This document shows, piece by piece, positions 32,530 through 40,842 of a DNA stretch of 64,000 nt. Source of the DNA: Miltoncostaea sp963823515 (GTDB taxonomy: Bacteria; Actinomycetota; Thermoleophilia; Miltoncostaeales; Miltoncostaeaceae); assembly GCA_963823515.1 (NCBI GenBank), contig CAWGMB010000006.1, positions 186,001 through 250,000 of the forward strand, read 5' to 3'. The translations under genes and the position numbers were made by a program. Below the pieces are notes generated by a model that was given only the letters and a program-made list of their open reading frames with translations, made no database searches and was not told the DNA's origin. Position 1 is the first letter of the stretch, and each line of letters opens with the position of its first letter.

Positions 32530-32916
32530 GTGGGACGATCCGCACGCAGCGCGATCATCGCCCTCGCCGTGGCCTCGCTCGGACTGGCGGGATGCGGCCC
32601 GGAAGCGACCGACGCGGTGTCGAGCATTCGCTCCGAGGCGTCCGCGCACACGCGCGCGTCGGTACAGGGCGAGCTGGACCGGGCCCAGGCGCGGGTGGAC
32701 TCGCTCGTGAAGGAGGCCGGGGGCCCCAGTGTGCCCACCGGTCGCCTGCGCGCCCAGGCCCACCGGGCCCTGACGCTGGCGCGGGTGCAGGCCCGCCGGG
32801 CGATCGCCCAGGCCAGGGAGAGCGGGCGCGACCCGAGGGAGGTCGCGCGCCTGAGCGCCGACGCGCGCAGGCGCGTCGCCCTCCGCGCCCGGATCGACTT
32901 CGCGCTCGGCCGCTGA
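32530..32916 (+). CDS. Small helical lipoprotein
   Basis: 128 aa from GTG 32530 after a GGGAGGAC site. Signal peptide with lipobox LGLAGC (Cys about 22); the mature part is nearly all charged helix (SIRSEASAHTRASVQGELDRAQARVDSLVKEAGG, ARVQARRAIAQARESGRD), probably a coiled coil at the membrane surface. No family recognised. It converges with gpmI. Confidence 0.65.
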   Translation: MGRSARSAIIALAVASLGLAGCGPEATDAVSSIRSEASAHTRASVQGELDRAQARVDSLVKEAGGPSVPTGRLRAQAHRALTLARVQARRAIAQARESGRDPREVARLSADARRRVALRARIDFALGR

Positions 32917-32926
32917 CCGGGGCCGA

Positions 32927-34435
32927 CTACACCGAGAGGAGCGGCGTCCCCGTCATGGCCGGGCCGCTGTCCCAGCCCATCAGGCCGCAGAGTGTCGGGG
33001 CGACGTCGCCGAGAGCGCCGCCGGCGCGCAGCGCGAGCCCGGGGCGGTCGATCCAGAGCGGGACCGGGTTGCTCGTGTGAGCGGTGTTCTTCGAGCCGTC
33101 GGGCTCGATCATGTACTCGCTGTTGCCGTGGTCCGCCGTGACGCAGAGCAGCCCCCCGGCCGCGGCGACGGCGGGCCGCACGGCCCCCATGCAGCCGTCG
33201 ACCGTCTCGATGGCGCGCACCGCGGCCTCGACCACACCCGTGTGGCCGACCATGTCGGCGTTCGCGAAGTTGATCACCAGCAGCTCGTCGGTGCCCTCGG
33301 CGAGCGCCTGGACGACCGCGTCGCGGATGCCGGCCGCGCTCATCTCGGGGGCCTGGTCGTAGGTCGGCACATGCTGGGGCGAGGGCACCAGGATGCGCCG
33401 CTCCCCCTCGAACGGCTCCTCGCGCCCGCCGTTGAAGAAGAAGGTGACATGGGCGTACTTCTCGGTCTCGGCCACGTGCAGCTGGCGCCGCCCCGCCCCC
33501 GAGACCGTCTCGGCCAGCCCCTGGCGCACGTCCTGCGACTCGAACAGCACCGGGGCGGTGAACTCGGCCTTGTAGCGCGTCATCGTGGTCAGCTGCGGCA
33601 GGCCCTGCACGCCCCGGTCGAAGCCGTCGAAGGCCGGATCGCTGAAGGCCATGGTCAGCTGGCGCGCCCGGTCGGGGCGGAAGTTCCAGTACAGGAGGGC
33701 ATCGCCGGGACGGATGCGGTTCTCGTCCGGCGGCCCGATGACGGCGGGCTCGACGAACTCGTCGGAGACGCCCGCGTCGTACGAGAGCCGGATCGCCTCG
33801 TGGCCGCTCGCGCGGCGCTCGCCGATGCCGTGCACCATCGCGTCGTAGGCGCGCTTGGTTCGCTCCCAGCGTCTGTCGCGGTCCATGCCGTAGAAGCGTC
33901 CGCAGACCGTGCCGACCCTCGCGCCGGTGGCCTCGAACTGGCTGATCGCCTCGAGCGCCGCATCCGGTCGGGTGTCGCGCCCGTCGGTCATCGCGTGCAC
34001 CACGATCCGCTCCACGCCCCGCTCCTGGGCGATCGCGATCAGCGCGAGGGCGTGGCGCTGGCTTGCGTGGACGCCGCCGTCACCGGCGAGGCCGACCAGG
34101 TGCAGGGTGCTCCGGCGCCCTGCCTCCAGCGCCTGCTGCAGCGCCGGGATCTCGATGATGGAGCGGTCGGCGAAGGCCTCGTCCACCCGGACCAGCATCT
34201 GGGGCACGCGGCGGCCGGCGCCGAGGTTCAGGTGGCCGACCTCGCTGTTGCCCATCTGCCCCTCGGGCAGCCCGACCGGCAGGCCGGAGGCCTCGATCCG
34301 CGTCGCCGAGCCCTCACGGGCCAGTGAGTCGAGCACCGGCGTACGAGCGAGCGTGACGGCGTTGCCGGGTCCCGCGGGCCCGATGCCGAAGCCGTCGATG
34401 ACGACCAGGACGAGCGGACCGCGCGGGGCTCCCAT
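32927..34435 (-). CDS. gpmI: 2,3-bisphosphoglycerate-independent phosphoglycerate mutase
   Basis: 502 aa, usual length. VLVVIDGFGIG gives the first metal-binding Asp; the catalytic serine is in GQMGNSEVGHLNLGAGR; DGRDTRP, CGRFYGMDRD, NFRPDRARQ, NFANADMVGHTG and VTADHGNSEYM supply the remaining Mn ligands. Converts 3- to 2-phosphoglycerate in glycolysis. Starts at ATG 34435, 5 nt after the tpiA stop; final gene of gap-pgk-tpiA-gpmI. Confidence 0.95.
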   Translation of the reverse strand: MGAPRGPLVLVVIDGFGIGPAGPGNAVTLARTPVLDSLAREGSATRIEASGLPVGLPEGQMGNSEVGHLNLGAGRRVPQMLVRVDEAFADRSIIEIPALQQALEAGRRSTLHLVGLAGDGGVHASQRHALALIAIAQERGVERIVVHAMTDGRDTRPDAALEAISQFEATGARVGTVCGRFYGMDRDRRWERTKRAYDAMVHGIGERRASGHEAIRLSYDAGVSDEFVEPAVIGPPDENRIRPGDALLYWNFRPDRARQLTMAFSDPAFDGFDRGVQGLPQLTTMTRYKAEFTAPVLFESQDVRQGLAETVSGAGRRQLHVAETEKYAHVTFFFNGGREEPFEGERRILVPSPQHVPTYDQAPEMSAAGIRDAVVQALAEGTDELLVINFANADMVGHTGVVEAAVRAIETVDGCMGAVRPAVAAAGGLLCVTADHGNSEYMIEPDGSKNTAHTSNPVPLWIDRPGLALRAGGALGDVAPTLCGLMGWDSGPAMTGTPLLSV

Positions 34436-34440
34436 CTTGC

Positions 34441-35193
34441 TCAGGAGGCCTGGACGATGGCGGCGAAGGCGTCCGGGTCGAGGCTCGCACCACCGACCAG
34501 CGAGCCGTCGATGTCCGGCTGGGCCATCAGGTCGGCGGCCGTCTCCGGGGTGACGCTGCCGCCGTAGAGCACCCTCAGCGCGTCGCCGTCGAGGGTCGCC
34601 CCGGCCACCGAGCGCACGTGCGCGCACGCCGACTGGGCGATCTCGGGCGTGGCCGTACGGCCGGTGCCGATCGCCCAGATGGGCTCGTAGGCGATCGCGA
34701 GGGAGCCGACCTCGTCGGCGCGGACCCCGGCGAGAGCCGAGGTCACCTGCGCCGTGAGCCAGGCCTCGGTCTCGCCCGCCTCGCGCTGCTCGAGGGACTC
34801 GCCGCAGCAGAGGATCACCTGCAGTCCGGCGTCGAGGGCGGCGCGCACGCGGGCCGCGACCTGGGCGTCGGTCTCCCCGGCGGCCCGGCGCTCGGAGTGG
34901 CCCACCAGGCAGCCGTCGGCACCCGAGGCGGTGATCATGCCGGCCGAGATCTCCCCGGTGTGAGCGCCCTTGGCCGCCTCGTGGACCGCCTGGGCGAGAA
35001 CCCGTATCGGGCTGCCCGAGGCTGCGCGCGCCGTCGCCTCGAGGGCGGTGAAGGGCGGGCAGATCGCGACGTCGGCCGGCAGGCCGCCCTCGCCGAGGTG
35101 CGCGCGCAGGCGGGCGACGTACTCGCGCGCCTCGACGCCGGTCTTGTTCATCTTCCAGTTCCCCGCGACGAGCGGGCGGCGGGTGCTCGTCAT
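34441..35193 (-). CDS. tpiA: Triosephosphate isomerase
   Basis: 250 aa TIM barrel. AGNWKMNKTG holds the catalytic Lys (about 13), VGHSERRAAG the electrophilic His, AYEPIWAIGTGRTATPE the base Glu and flexible loop 6, and YGGSVTPETA and GGASLDPDAF bind phosphate. Interconverts dihydroxyacetone phosphate and glyceraldehyde 3-phosphate. Its ATG overlaps the pgk stop (ATGA). Confidence 0.96.
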   Translation of the reverse strand: MTSTRRPLVAGNWKMNKTGVEAREYVARLRAHLGEGGLPADVAICPPFTALEATARAASGSPIRVLAQAVHEAAKGAHTGEISAGMITASGADGCLVGHSERRAAGETDAQVAARVRAALDAGLQVILCCGESLEQREAGETEAWLTAQVTSALAGVRADEVGSLAIAYEPIWAIGTGRTATPEIAQSACAHVRSVAGATLDGDALRVLYGGSVTPETAADLMAQPDIDGSLVGGASLDPDAFAAIVQAS

Positions 35194-36383
35194 ATCTGCG
35201 GGAGCGCGGCGACGCCCGGCAGGGTGCGTCCTTCGAGCATCTCCAAGGCGGCTCCACCTCCGGTCGAGACGTGCGTGAGCTGATCGACGAGGCCGAACTG
35301 GGCGAGCGCGGCCCCGGAGTCGCCGCCACCGGCGACGGTGTCGCCCGACGAGGCGGCCATGGCCTCGGCGACCGCCCGCGTGCCGTCGGCGAAGGGCTCG
35401 ATCTCGAACGCCCCCATCGGGCCGTTCCAGAACACCGTGCCGGCCGTGGCGATCGCCTCCCGGTACGAGGCGGCGGTCCGCGGGCCGATGTTGACGCCCA
35501 TCCAGCCCTCGGAGATGTCGTCGGTCGGGACGACCTCCAGGTCGGCGTCGGCCGCGAAGCGGTCGGCCACCAGCACGTCGACGGGAAGCTGCAGGGCGCA
35601 GTTGAGGCGCACCGCGAGCTCCATCAGCTCGGAGGCCATCGCCTGGCCCTCAGGGCCCTCGTGGAGCGAGCTGCCGACCGGCTCCCCCTGCGCGGCGAGG
35701 AACGTGAAGCACATGGCGCCACCCACCAGCACGCGGTCGCAGCGCTCGAGCAGGCTCTGAATGAGCGGCAGCTTGTCGCTCACCTTCGAGCCGCCGAGGA
35801 CGGCGACGAACGGGCTGCGGGGGTGGGTGAGCAGGCCCTCGAGCACCTGGACCTCGCGGGCGAGGAGCCTGCCGGCGCGGGCGGGGAGCCGGCGGGCGAC
35901 GCCCTCGGTGGACGCGTGCGCGCGATGCGCCGCGCCGAAGGCGTCGTTGACGTAGTGGGTGAACCCGGCGGCCAGCAGGTCGGCGAAGGCCGGATCGTTG
36001 GCCTCCTCGCCCGGATGGAAGCGCAGGTTCTCGAGCATGACGAGCTCGCCGGGGGCGAGCGCGCGGGCGCGGGCGGCGATCTCGTCGCCGACGCAGTCCG
36101 GCAACAGCTCGATGGTGCGGCCCATCAGCTGGCCGAGGCGTGCGGCGCAGGGAGCCAGGGAGAGCTCCGGCACGCGCGCGCCCTTCGGCCGGCCCAGGTG
36201 GGAGCACACCGCGACCCCGGCACCCGCCGCGAGCAGGTACTCGAGGGTGGGCACCGAGGCGCTGATGCGCGCGTCATCCGTGACGCGCCCATCGTCGATC
36301 GGGGCGTTGAGGTCGGCCCGGACGAGCACGCGCGCGCCCGACCACGTGACCCCGGGGTCGTCGATCCCGGCCAGACGCGTCAT
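35190..36383 (-). CDS. pgk: Phosphoglycerate kinase
   Basis: 397 aa. VLVRADLNAPIDDGRVTDD and HLGRPKG are N-domain substrate loops, VLGGSKVSDKLPLI and NGPMGAFEIEPFADGT are C-domain nucleotide sites, and GGGDSGAAL binds phosphate. Makes ATP from 1,3-bisphosphoglycerate. Follows gap by 7 nt. Confidence 0.96.
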   Translation of the reverse strand: MTRLAGIDDPGVTWSGARVLVRADLNAPIDDGRVTDDARISASVPTLEYLLAAGAGVAVCSHLGRPKGARVPELSLAPCAARLGQLMGRTIELLPDCVGDEIAARARALAPGELVMLENLRFHPGEEANDPAFADLLAAGFTHYVNDAFGAAHRAHASTEGVARRLPARAGRLLAREVQVLEGLLTHPRSPFVAVLGGSKVSDKLPLIQSLLERCDRVLVGGAMCFTFLAAQGEPVGSSLHEGPEGQAMASELMELAVRLNCALQLPVDVLVADRFAADADLEVVPTDDISEGWMGVNIGPRTAASYREAIATAGTVFWNGPMGAFEIEPFADGTRAVAEAMAASSGDTVAGGGDSGAALAQFGLVDQLTHVSTGGGAALEMLEGRTLPGVAALPQI

Positions 36384-36390
36384 CCGCGGC

Positions 36391-37395
36391 CTACGACGGG
36401 AGGACGCGCTCGGCCAGGTCGACGACCCGGCACGAGTAGGCCCACTCGTTGTCGTACCAGCTGATCAGCTTCACCGTGGTCCCGCGGACCATCGTGAGGC
36501 TGGCGTCGAGCAGCGACGAGCGCGGGTCGCCGACGATGTCACGCGAGACGATCGGGTCCTCGGTGTAGCCGAGGATGCCGGCCATCGGGCCGTCCTCCGA
36601 CGCGGCGAGGAAAGCGGCGTTGACCTCTTCGGTGGTGGTCTCGCGGCTGACCTCGACCGTGAGGTCCACGACCGAGCCGTCCGGCGTCGGCACGCGGAGG
36701 GCGATGCCGTCGAGCTTGCCCTTCATCGCCGGCAGCACCTCGCCGATCGCGCGGGCCGCGCCGGTCGAGGTCGGGATGATCGACAGCGCGGCCGAGCGGG
36801 CGCGGCGCAGGTCCGAGTGGGGGGCGTCGAGCAGACGCTGGTCCCCGGTGTACGCGTGGCACGTGGTCATGAAGCCGTGCTCCACGCCGAACGAGTCCAT
36901 CAGGACCTTCGCGAGCGGCGCGAGGCAGTTCGTGGTGCACGACGCGTTGGAGATGACATGGTGCGCCGCGGGGTCGTACTCGTGGTCGTTGACGCCGATG
37001 CAGACCGTGATGTCCGGCCCCTTGGCGGGCGCCGAGATGATGACCTTCTTGGCGCCCCCGTCGAGGTGGGCGGCGGCCTTGGAGCGCTCGGTGAAGAAGC
37101 CGGTGCTCTCGATGACCACGTCGACCCCGAGGTCGCCCCAGGGCAGGTTGGCCGGGTCGCGCTCCGCGAAGACGCGGATCTCGGTGTCGTCCACGTGCAG
37201 GTGGTCGTCGTGCGCGTGCACGTGGCCCGGATAACGACCGAAGACCGAGTCGTAGTCGAGCAGGTGGGCGAGCGTCCCGGTGTCGGTGATGTCGTTGACC
37301 GCCACGATCTCGACATCCGTCTCACCGAGCGTCGCCGCCCGGAAGACGTTCCGCCCGATACGGCCGAACCCGTTGATCCCCACGCGTACGCTCAT
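36391..37395 (-). CDS. gap: Glyceraldehyde-3-phosphate dehydrogenase (NAD type I)
   Basis: 334 aa from ATG 37395 with GGAGGAAG upstream. VRVGINGFGRIGRN binds NAD, ISNASCTTNCLAPLAKVL has the catalytic Cys, and RAARNIIPTSTGAA-like RSAALSIIPTSTGAARAIGEVLP and WYDNEWAYSCRVVDL are family ends. An aspartate or glutamate at the end of strand 2 cannot be judged by eye for cofactor choice, but the INDI-like NDITD segment fits NAD. First gene of the glycolytic operon; promoter lies in the 64 nt shared with the divergent nuclease gene. Confidence 0.96.
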   Translation of the reverse strand: MSVRVGINGFGRIGRNVFRAATLGETDVEIVAVNDITDTGTLAHLLDYDSVFGRYPGHVHAHDDHLHVDDTEIRVFAERDPANLPWGDLGVDVVIESTGFFTERSKAAAHLDGGAKKVIISAPAKGPDITVCIGVNDHEYDPAAHHVISNASCTTNCLAPLAKVLMDSFGVEHGFMTTCHAYTGDQRLLDAPHSDLRRARSAALSIIPTSTGAARAIGEVLPAMKGKLDGIALRVPTPDGSVVDLTVEVSRETTTEEVNAAFLAASEDGPMAGILGYTEDPIVSRDIVGDPRSSLLDASLTMVRGTTVKLISWYDNEWAYSCRVVDLAERVLPS

Positions 37396-37459
37396 GCGGC
37401 GCTTCCTCCATGTTGAAAACGGCTGCAAACGTACCATCCGGGCCTGCCAGGATGCGGCG

Positions 37460-37981
37460 ATGCCCCTCGTTCGCATGGTCACGATCGCCGCCGCCGCCGT
37501 CGCGTGCGCCGCGTGCGGCCCCACGGATCCGGCCCCCGAGGCCGCACGCGTCGGCGGCGGGGACGAGGCCGTCGTGCGCCGGGTGGTCGACGGCGACACG
37601 CTCATCGCCCGGGTCGACGGCCGCGACGAGCGCGTGCGGCTGCTCGGCGTCGACGCGCCCGAGAGCGTGGCCGAGAACCCGCCCGTCGAGTGCTTCGGCC
37701 GGCAGGCCTCGGCCCGCGCGAGGGCACTCCTGCCGAAGGGGACCCGCGTCCTGCTGGCGACCGACCCCTCGCAGGGCGCGCGCGACCGGTACGGGCGCCT
37801 GCTGGCCGAGGTCTCGCTGCCCGGCGAGACCCCCACGGTGAACGAGCGCCTCGTCGCCGAGGGCTATGCCGAGGTGTTCCGCGGCGACGGCCGGGGGCGC
37901 CTGCAGCCCCGCCTGCGGGCCGCCGAGCGGGCCGCGCGCGACGCGCGCCTGGGGCTCTGGAGGGCCTGCCGGCGGCGCTGA
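37460..37981 (+). CDS. Thermonuclease-like (SNase) lipoprotein
   Basis: 173 aa from ATG 37460. Lipoprotein-like signal with AACAACG region (lipobox VACAAC), then an SNase OB-fold: VVRRVVDGDTLIARVDG, VRLLGVDAPES (catalytic Arg and Asp positions), DRYGRLLAEV and NERLVAEGYAEVF. Secreted, membrane-attached nuclease for nutrient or biofilm DNA. A strong terminator hairpin lies 70 nt downstream. Confidence 0.85.
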   Translation: MPLVRMVTIAAAAVACAACGPTDPAPEAARVGGGDEAVVRRVVDGDTLIARVDGRDERVRLLGVDAPESVAENPPVECFGRQASARARALLPKGTRVLLATDPSQGARDRYGRLLAEVSLPGETPTVNERLVAEGYAEVFRGDGRGRLQPRLRAAERAARDARLGLWRACRRR

Positions 37982-38002
37982 GCGGTGGACGGCGGGCGGC
38001 GT

Positions 38003-38038
38003 CACGATGCCGGCGGCGTCCACGATGCCGGCGGCGTC
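38003..38038 (+). repeat. Two tandem copies of an 18-bp unit
   Basis: cacgatgccggcggcgtc occurs twice head to tail between the nuclease stop and its terminator. Probably slippage; no function seen. Confidence 0.7.
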
Positions 38039-38049
38039 CGAGAACGCAG

Positions 38050-38073
38050 CCGGGGGGCCCGAAGGCCCCCCGG
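38050..38073. terminator. Bidirectional terminator between nuclease and DUF1097-like genes
   Basis: Perfect 10-bp stem ccggggggcc / ggccccccgg with loop CGAA, between convergent genes ending at 37981 and 38109. Confidence 0.8.
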
Positions 38074-38108
38074 CGGTACCGCTGTGCTTTCAGGTGGTGA
38101 GAGGCGGC

Positions 38109-38825
38109 TTAGGCCTCGACCGCCTTGGGCTTCGGGGTGACGGCCGCCGTGATCTTGGCGGACGCGATGCCGAGGATGCAGCCGCAGACCAGGGTCACGA
38201 AGACGCTGAACCACACCCACGCCCACGGCGTCGAGATGACGCCGAGGAAGGCGCCGACACCGCTGGTGCCGACCGCCGCGTCAACCGGAGCGCCCGTGAG
38301 GGTGCCCTCGATGGCGGCGACCTGGTCGCCCGAGCCACCGCCGTTCGGGACGTAGCCGTCGAGGCCCGTCGCGATCCACCACACGAACACGGATGCGAAG
38401 GCCGGGAATGTGCCCGCCACGTAGTACCAGTCACCCGCCACGAGGATCATGACGAGGATGAAGGCGAAGATGCCGACCCAGAGAGCGATGCCCCAGAAGG
38501 GAGCGTCGCCGGTCGCGGGGTCGAACGCCGCCGTCTTGAACGACAGGTACATCGTGATCAGAGCGGCGACCGTGCCGAAGACGCATGCGATGAAGATCTT
38601 TCCGAACGCGGCGTTGTCGCCACCCGCGGCGAAGAACAGGCCCCAGGAGATGAATGCGATCGGGAGGATCAGGTGGAAGTGCTCCGGAACACCGAAACTA
38701 CCGAGCACTTCGTCCTTCTGCGTAACCCAGTGGAACGTGAAGTTGAGGGAGAACTCCGTCCAGAGCCAGGACAGAACCCCGATGACGATCGCGAGAGGAG
38801 CGATCGCCTTCATGCGTGCGCTCAT
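38109..38825 (-). CDS. DUF1097-like membrane protein
   Basis: 238 aa with six or seven hydrophobic helices. ISWGLFFAAGGDNAAFGKIFIACVFGTVAALITMYL and GIFAFILVMILVAGDWYYVAGTFPAFASVFVWWIATG fit the pattern of DUF1097 (YcdZ-like) inner-membrane proteins, but the protein is longer, with a loop of about 40 residues (NGGGSGDQVAAIEGTLTG) before the last helix. Family assignment is by eye and tentative; an acetate-transporter-like fold is the other thought. A strong AAAGGAGA site lies 10 nt before the ATG at 38825. It stands where whiA is often found. Confidence 0.55.
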   Translation of the reverse strand: MSARMKAIAPLAIVIGVLSWLWTEFSLNFTFHWVTQKDEVLGSFGVPEHFHLILPIAFISWGLFFAAGGDNAAFGKIFIACVFGTVAALITMYLSFKTAAFDPATGDAPFWGIALWVGIFAFILVMILVAGDWYYVAGTFPAFASVFVWWIATGLDGYVPNGGGSGDQVAAIEGTLTGAPVDAAVGTSGVGAFLGVISTPWAWVWFSVFVTLVCGCILGIASAKITAAVTPKPKAVEA

Positions 38826-38998
38826 TGAGCGTGGTCTCCTTTAAGAGAAGTACGGGGGACACGCCGTCGGGAGAAGAAGACGAGTGATGACGACGCAACC
38901 ACGGAGGAGAACCCGTTTCCGGGACCTCCGCGCGGCCAGTCTACGGCCGCATGGATGTTCGTGGCAACCGTTGCAAGTCCTTTTCCCTTAACCCCCCG

Positions 38999-39964
38999 CT
39001 AACGCAGAGGTCTCGGCACCGCCGTCTCGGCCACGAGCTCGGTCAGGACGTCCGCCAGGGCCTCCGGGGAGTGCCGGACCATGCGCCCCTCCTCGGCCAG
39101 ATCGCGCGCGATCACCTTCACGCCGAGCGCCCGCAGGCGGTCGTGATCGGCCCGCACCGGGATCTGCCCCTGGGCCGCGTAGTCGGCCGCGGCGACCGGG
39201 TCGAGCGGGCCCTCGTGGACCACCACCATGTCCACCCCGCCGCGCGAGGCCTCCAGCACCCTCTCGAGGTGGTCGGCCGCGTCGAAGCCGTCGGTCTCGC
39301 CGGGCTGGGTCATGACGTTGCAGACGTACGCGCGCACCCCGCGCGCGCGGGCGATCGCGTCAACCAACTCGGGCACGGCGAGGTGTGGCAGCACGCTGGT
39401 GAAGAGGCTGCCCGGGCCCAGGAGCACCAGATCGGCGTCGGCGATCGCATCGAGCGATGGAGGGTGGGCGATCGGCTCGGGCTCCAGCCAGACCCGCCGG
39501 CAGGGCCCCGCGCCCGAGGTGATGGCGCTCTCGCCGCACACCTGCGTGCCGTCGGCTCGCTCCGCCCAGAGGCTGATCTGGGAGAGCGTCGAGGGCAGCA
39601 CGTTGCCGCGGATCTTCAGGACGTGGCTGGACCACTGGATCGCGAGGTCGAAGTTGCCGGTGACCTCGGTGAGGGCCGCCAGGAAGAGGTTGCCGAAGGA
39701 ATGGCCCGACAGGTCGCCGGCGGCGAAGCGATGCTGGAAGAGGCGCCCCATCAGCGACTCGTCCTCGGCCAGCGCGACCAGGCAGTTGCGGATGTCTCCC
39801 GGCGGCAGCACCCCCAGCTCGCGGCGCAGGCGCCCCGAGGAGCCCCCGTCGTCGGCCACCGTCACGATCGCCGTGATGTCGAGTGGGCGGCGCTTGAGGC
39901 CGCGCAGGAGCGACGAGAGCCCGGTGCCGCCGCCGAGGGCGGCGATGTGCGGTGGACGGGTCAC
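38999..39964 (-). CDS. yvcK: YvcK/CofD-like gluconeogenesis factor
   Basis: 321 aa. ALGGGTGLSSLLRGLK, DDGGSSGRLRRELGVLPPGDIRNCL, HSFGNLFLAALTEVTG and LGPGSLFTSVLPHL are the CofD/UPF0052 signature. YvcK binds UDP-sugars and is needed for growth on gluconeogenic carbon and for wall synthesis in Firmicutes and Actinobacteria. ATGA overlap with rapZ. Confidence 0.93.
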   Translation of the reverse strand: MTRPPHIAALGGGTGLSSLLRGLKRRPLDITAIVTVADDGGSSGRLRRELGVLPPGDIRNCLVALAEDESLMGRLFQHRFAAGDLSGHSFGNLFLAALTEVTGNFDLAIQWSSHVLKIRGNVLPSTLSQISLWAERADGTQVCGESAITSGAGPCRRVWLEPEPIAHPPSLDAIADADLVLLGPGSLFTSVLPHLAVPELVDAIARARGVRAYVCNVMTQPGETDGFDAADHLERVLEASRGGVDMVVVHEGPLDPVAAADYAAQGQIPVRADHDRLRALGVKVIARDLAEEGRMVRHSPEALADVLTELVAETAVPRPLR

Positions 39965-40842
39965 GCGGGCTCGGTGGGTGCGCCGGTGGAGCGGTCGATG
40001 TGGCGGTGGGACACGCGGGTCTCAAGGGCGCGCGAGTACCGCTTGGCGAGCATCTCGGCGATCGCCACGCTGCGGTGGCGCCCGCCGGTGCAGCCGATGC
40101 CGATCACGACGCTGCTCTTGCCCTCCTGCGCGTAGGCCGGCAGCAGGAAGTCGAGGAGCGACTCCAGGCGCGTGCGGAACTCCTCCATGCCGGGGGCCGC
40201 GGCGACGTAGTCGGCGACGCGCTGGTCGATCCCGGTGAGCGGATTGAGCTCGGCCACGTAGTGGGGGTTCTGGATGAAGCGGACGTCGAACAGGAGGTCC
40301 GCGTCGCGCGGCACGCCGTGCTTGTAGCCGAACGAGATGAACTCCACGTGCATCCGCGGCCGGCTCTCGGGGGTCATGAGGGCCTCGGTGACGCGCCGGC
40401 GCAGGTCCCAGATGGACATCCCGGTCGTGTCGATCACCAGGTCGGCGCGCGCGCGGACGTCGGCGAGCTCGGCGCGCTCGCGCTCGATCCCCTCCACGAC
40501 CGTCCCGCCGTCCGAGAGCGGATGGCGGCGGCGGGTCTCGCGGAAGCGATTCAGCAGGGCCTCGTCGGAGGCCTCCAGGAAGACCACCCGCGGGCGCACG
40601 CCGCGGGCGGCGCTCACCCGCTCCAGCACGGGCTCGAGGTCCTTGAACCAGACCCCTCCGCGGACGTCGCAGGCCACGGCGGCGCGGTCCACGCGCGCGC
40701 CCTCGAGCAGGACGAGGTCGGCGAATGCCGGCAGCAGCCCCGGCGGGAGGTTGTCCACGCAGAACCAGCCGGCGTCCTCGAACGCCCCCATCGCGTTGCT
40801 CTTGCCCGCACCGCTCATGCCCGTGATGACCGTCAGCTCCAC
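39961..40842 (-). CDS. rapZ: RapZ-family nucleotide-binding protein
   Basis: 293 aa. Walker A GMSGAGKSNAM at the N-terminus; FLEASDEALLNRFRETRRRHPL and VVIGIGCTGGRHRSVAIAEML are the two conserved RapZ blocks. In E. coli it controls glucosamine-6-phosphate synthase RNA decay; in actinobacteria its partner is unclear. Overlaps uvrC by 10 nt. Confidence 0.93.
   Translation of the reverse strand: MELTVITGMSGAGKSNAMGAFEDAGWFCVDNLPPGLLPAFADLVLLEGARVDRAAVACDVRGGVWFKDLEPVLERVSAARGVRPRVVFLEASDEALLNRFRETRRRHPLSDGGTVVEGIERERAELADVRARADLVIDTTGMSIWDLRRRVTEALMTPESRPRMHVEFISFGYKHGVPRDADLLFDVRFIQNPHYVAELNPLTGIDQRVADYVAAAPGMEEFRTRLESLLDFLLPAYAQEGKSSVVIGIGCTGGRHRSVAIAEMLAKRYSRALETRVSHRHIDRSTGAPTEPA

Noticed and set aside
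38003..38038. 18-bp tandem pair as a regulatory iteron
   Set aside because: Only two copies, in a 3' region right before a terminator.
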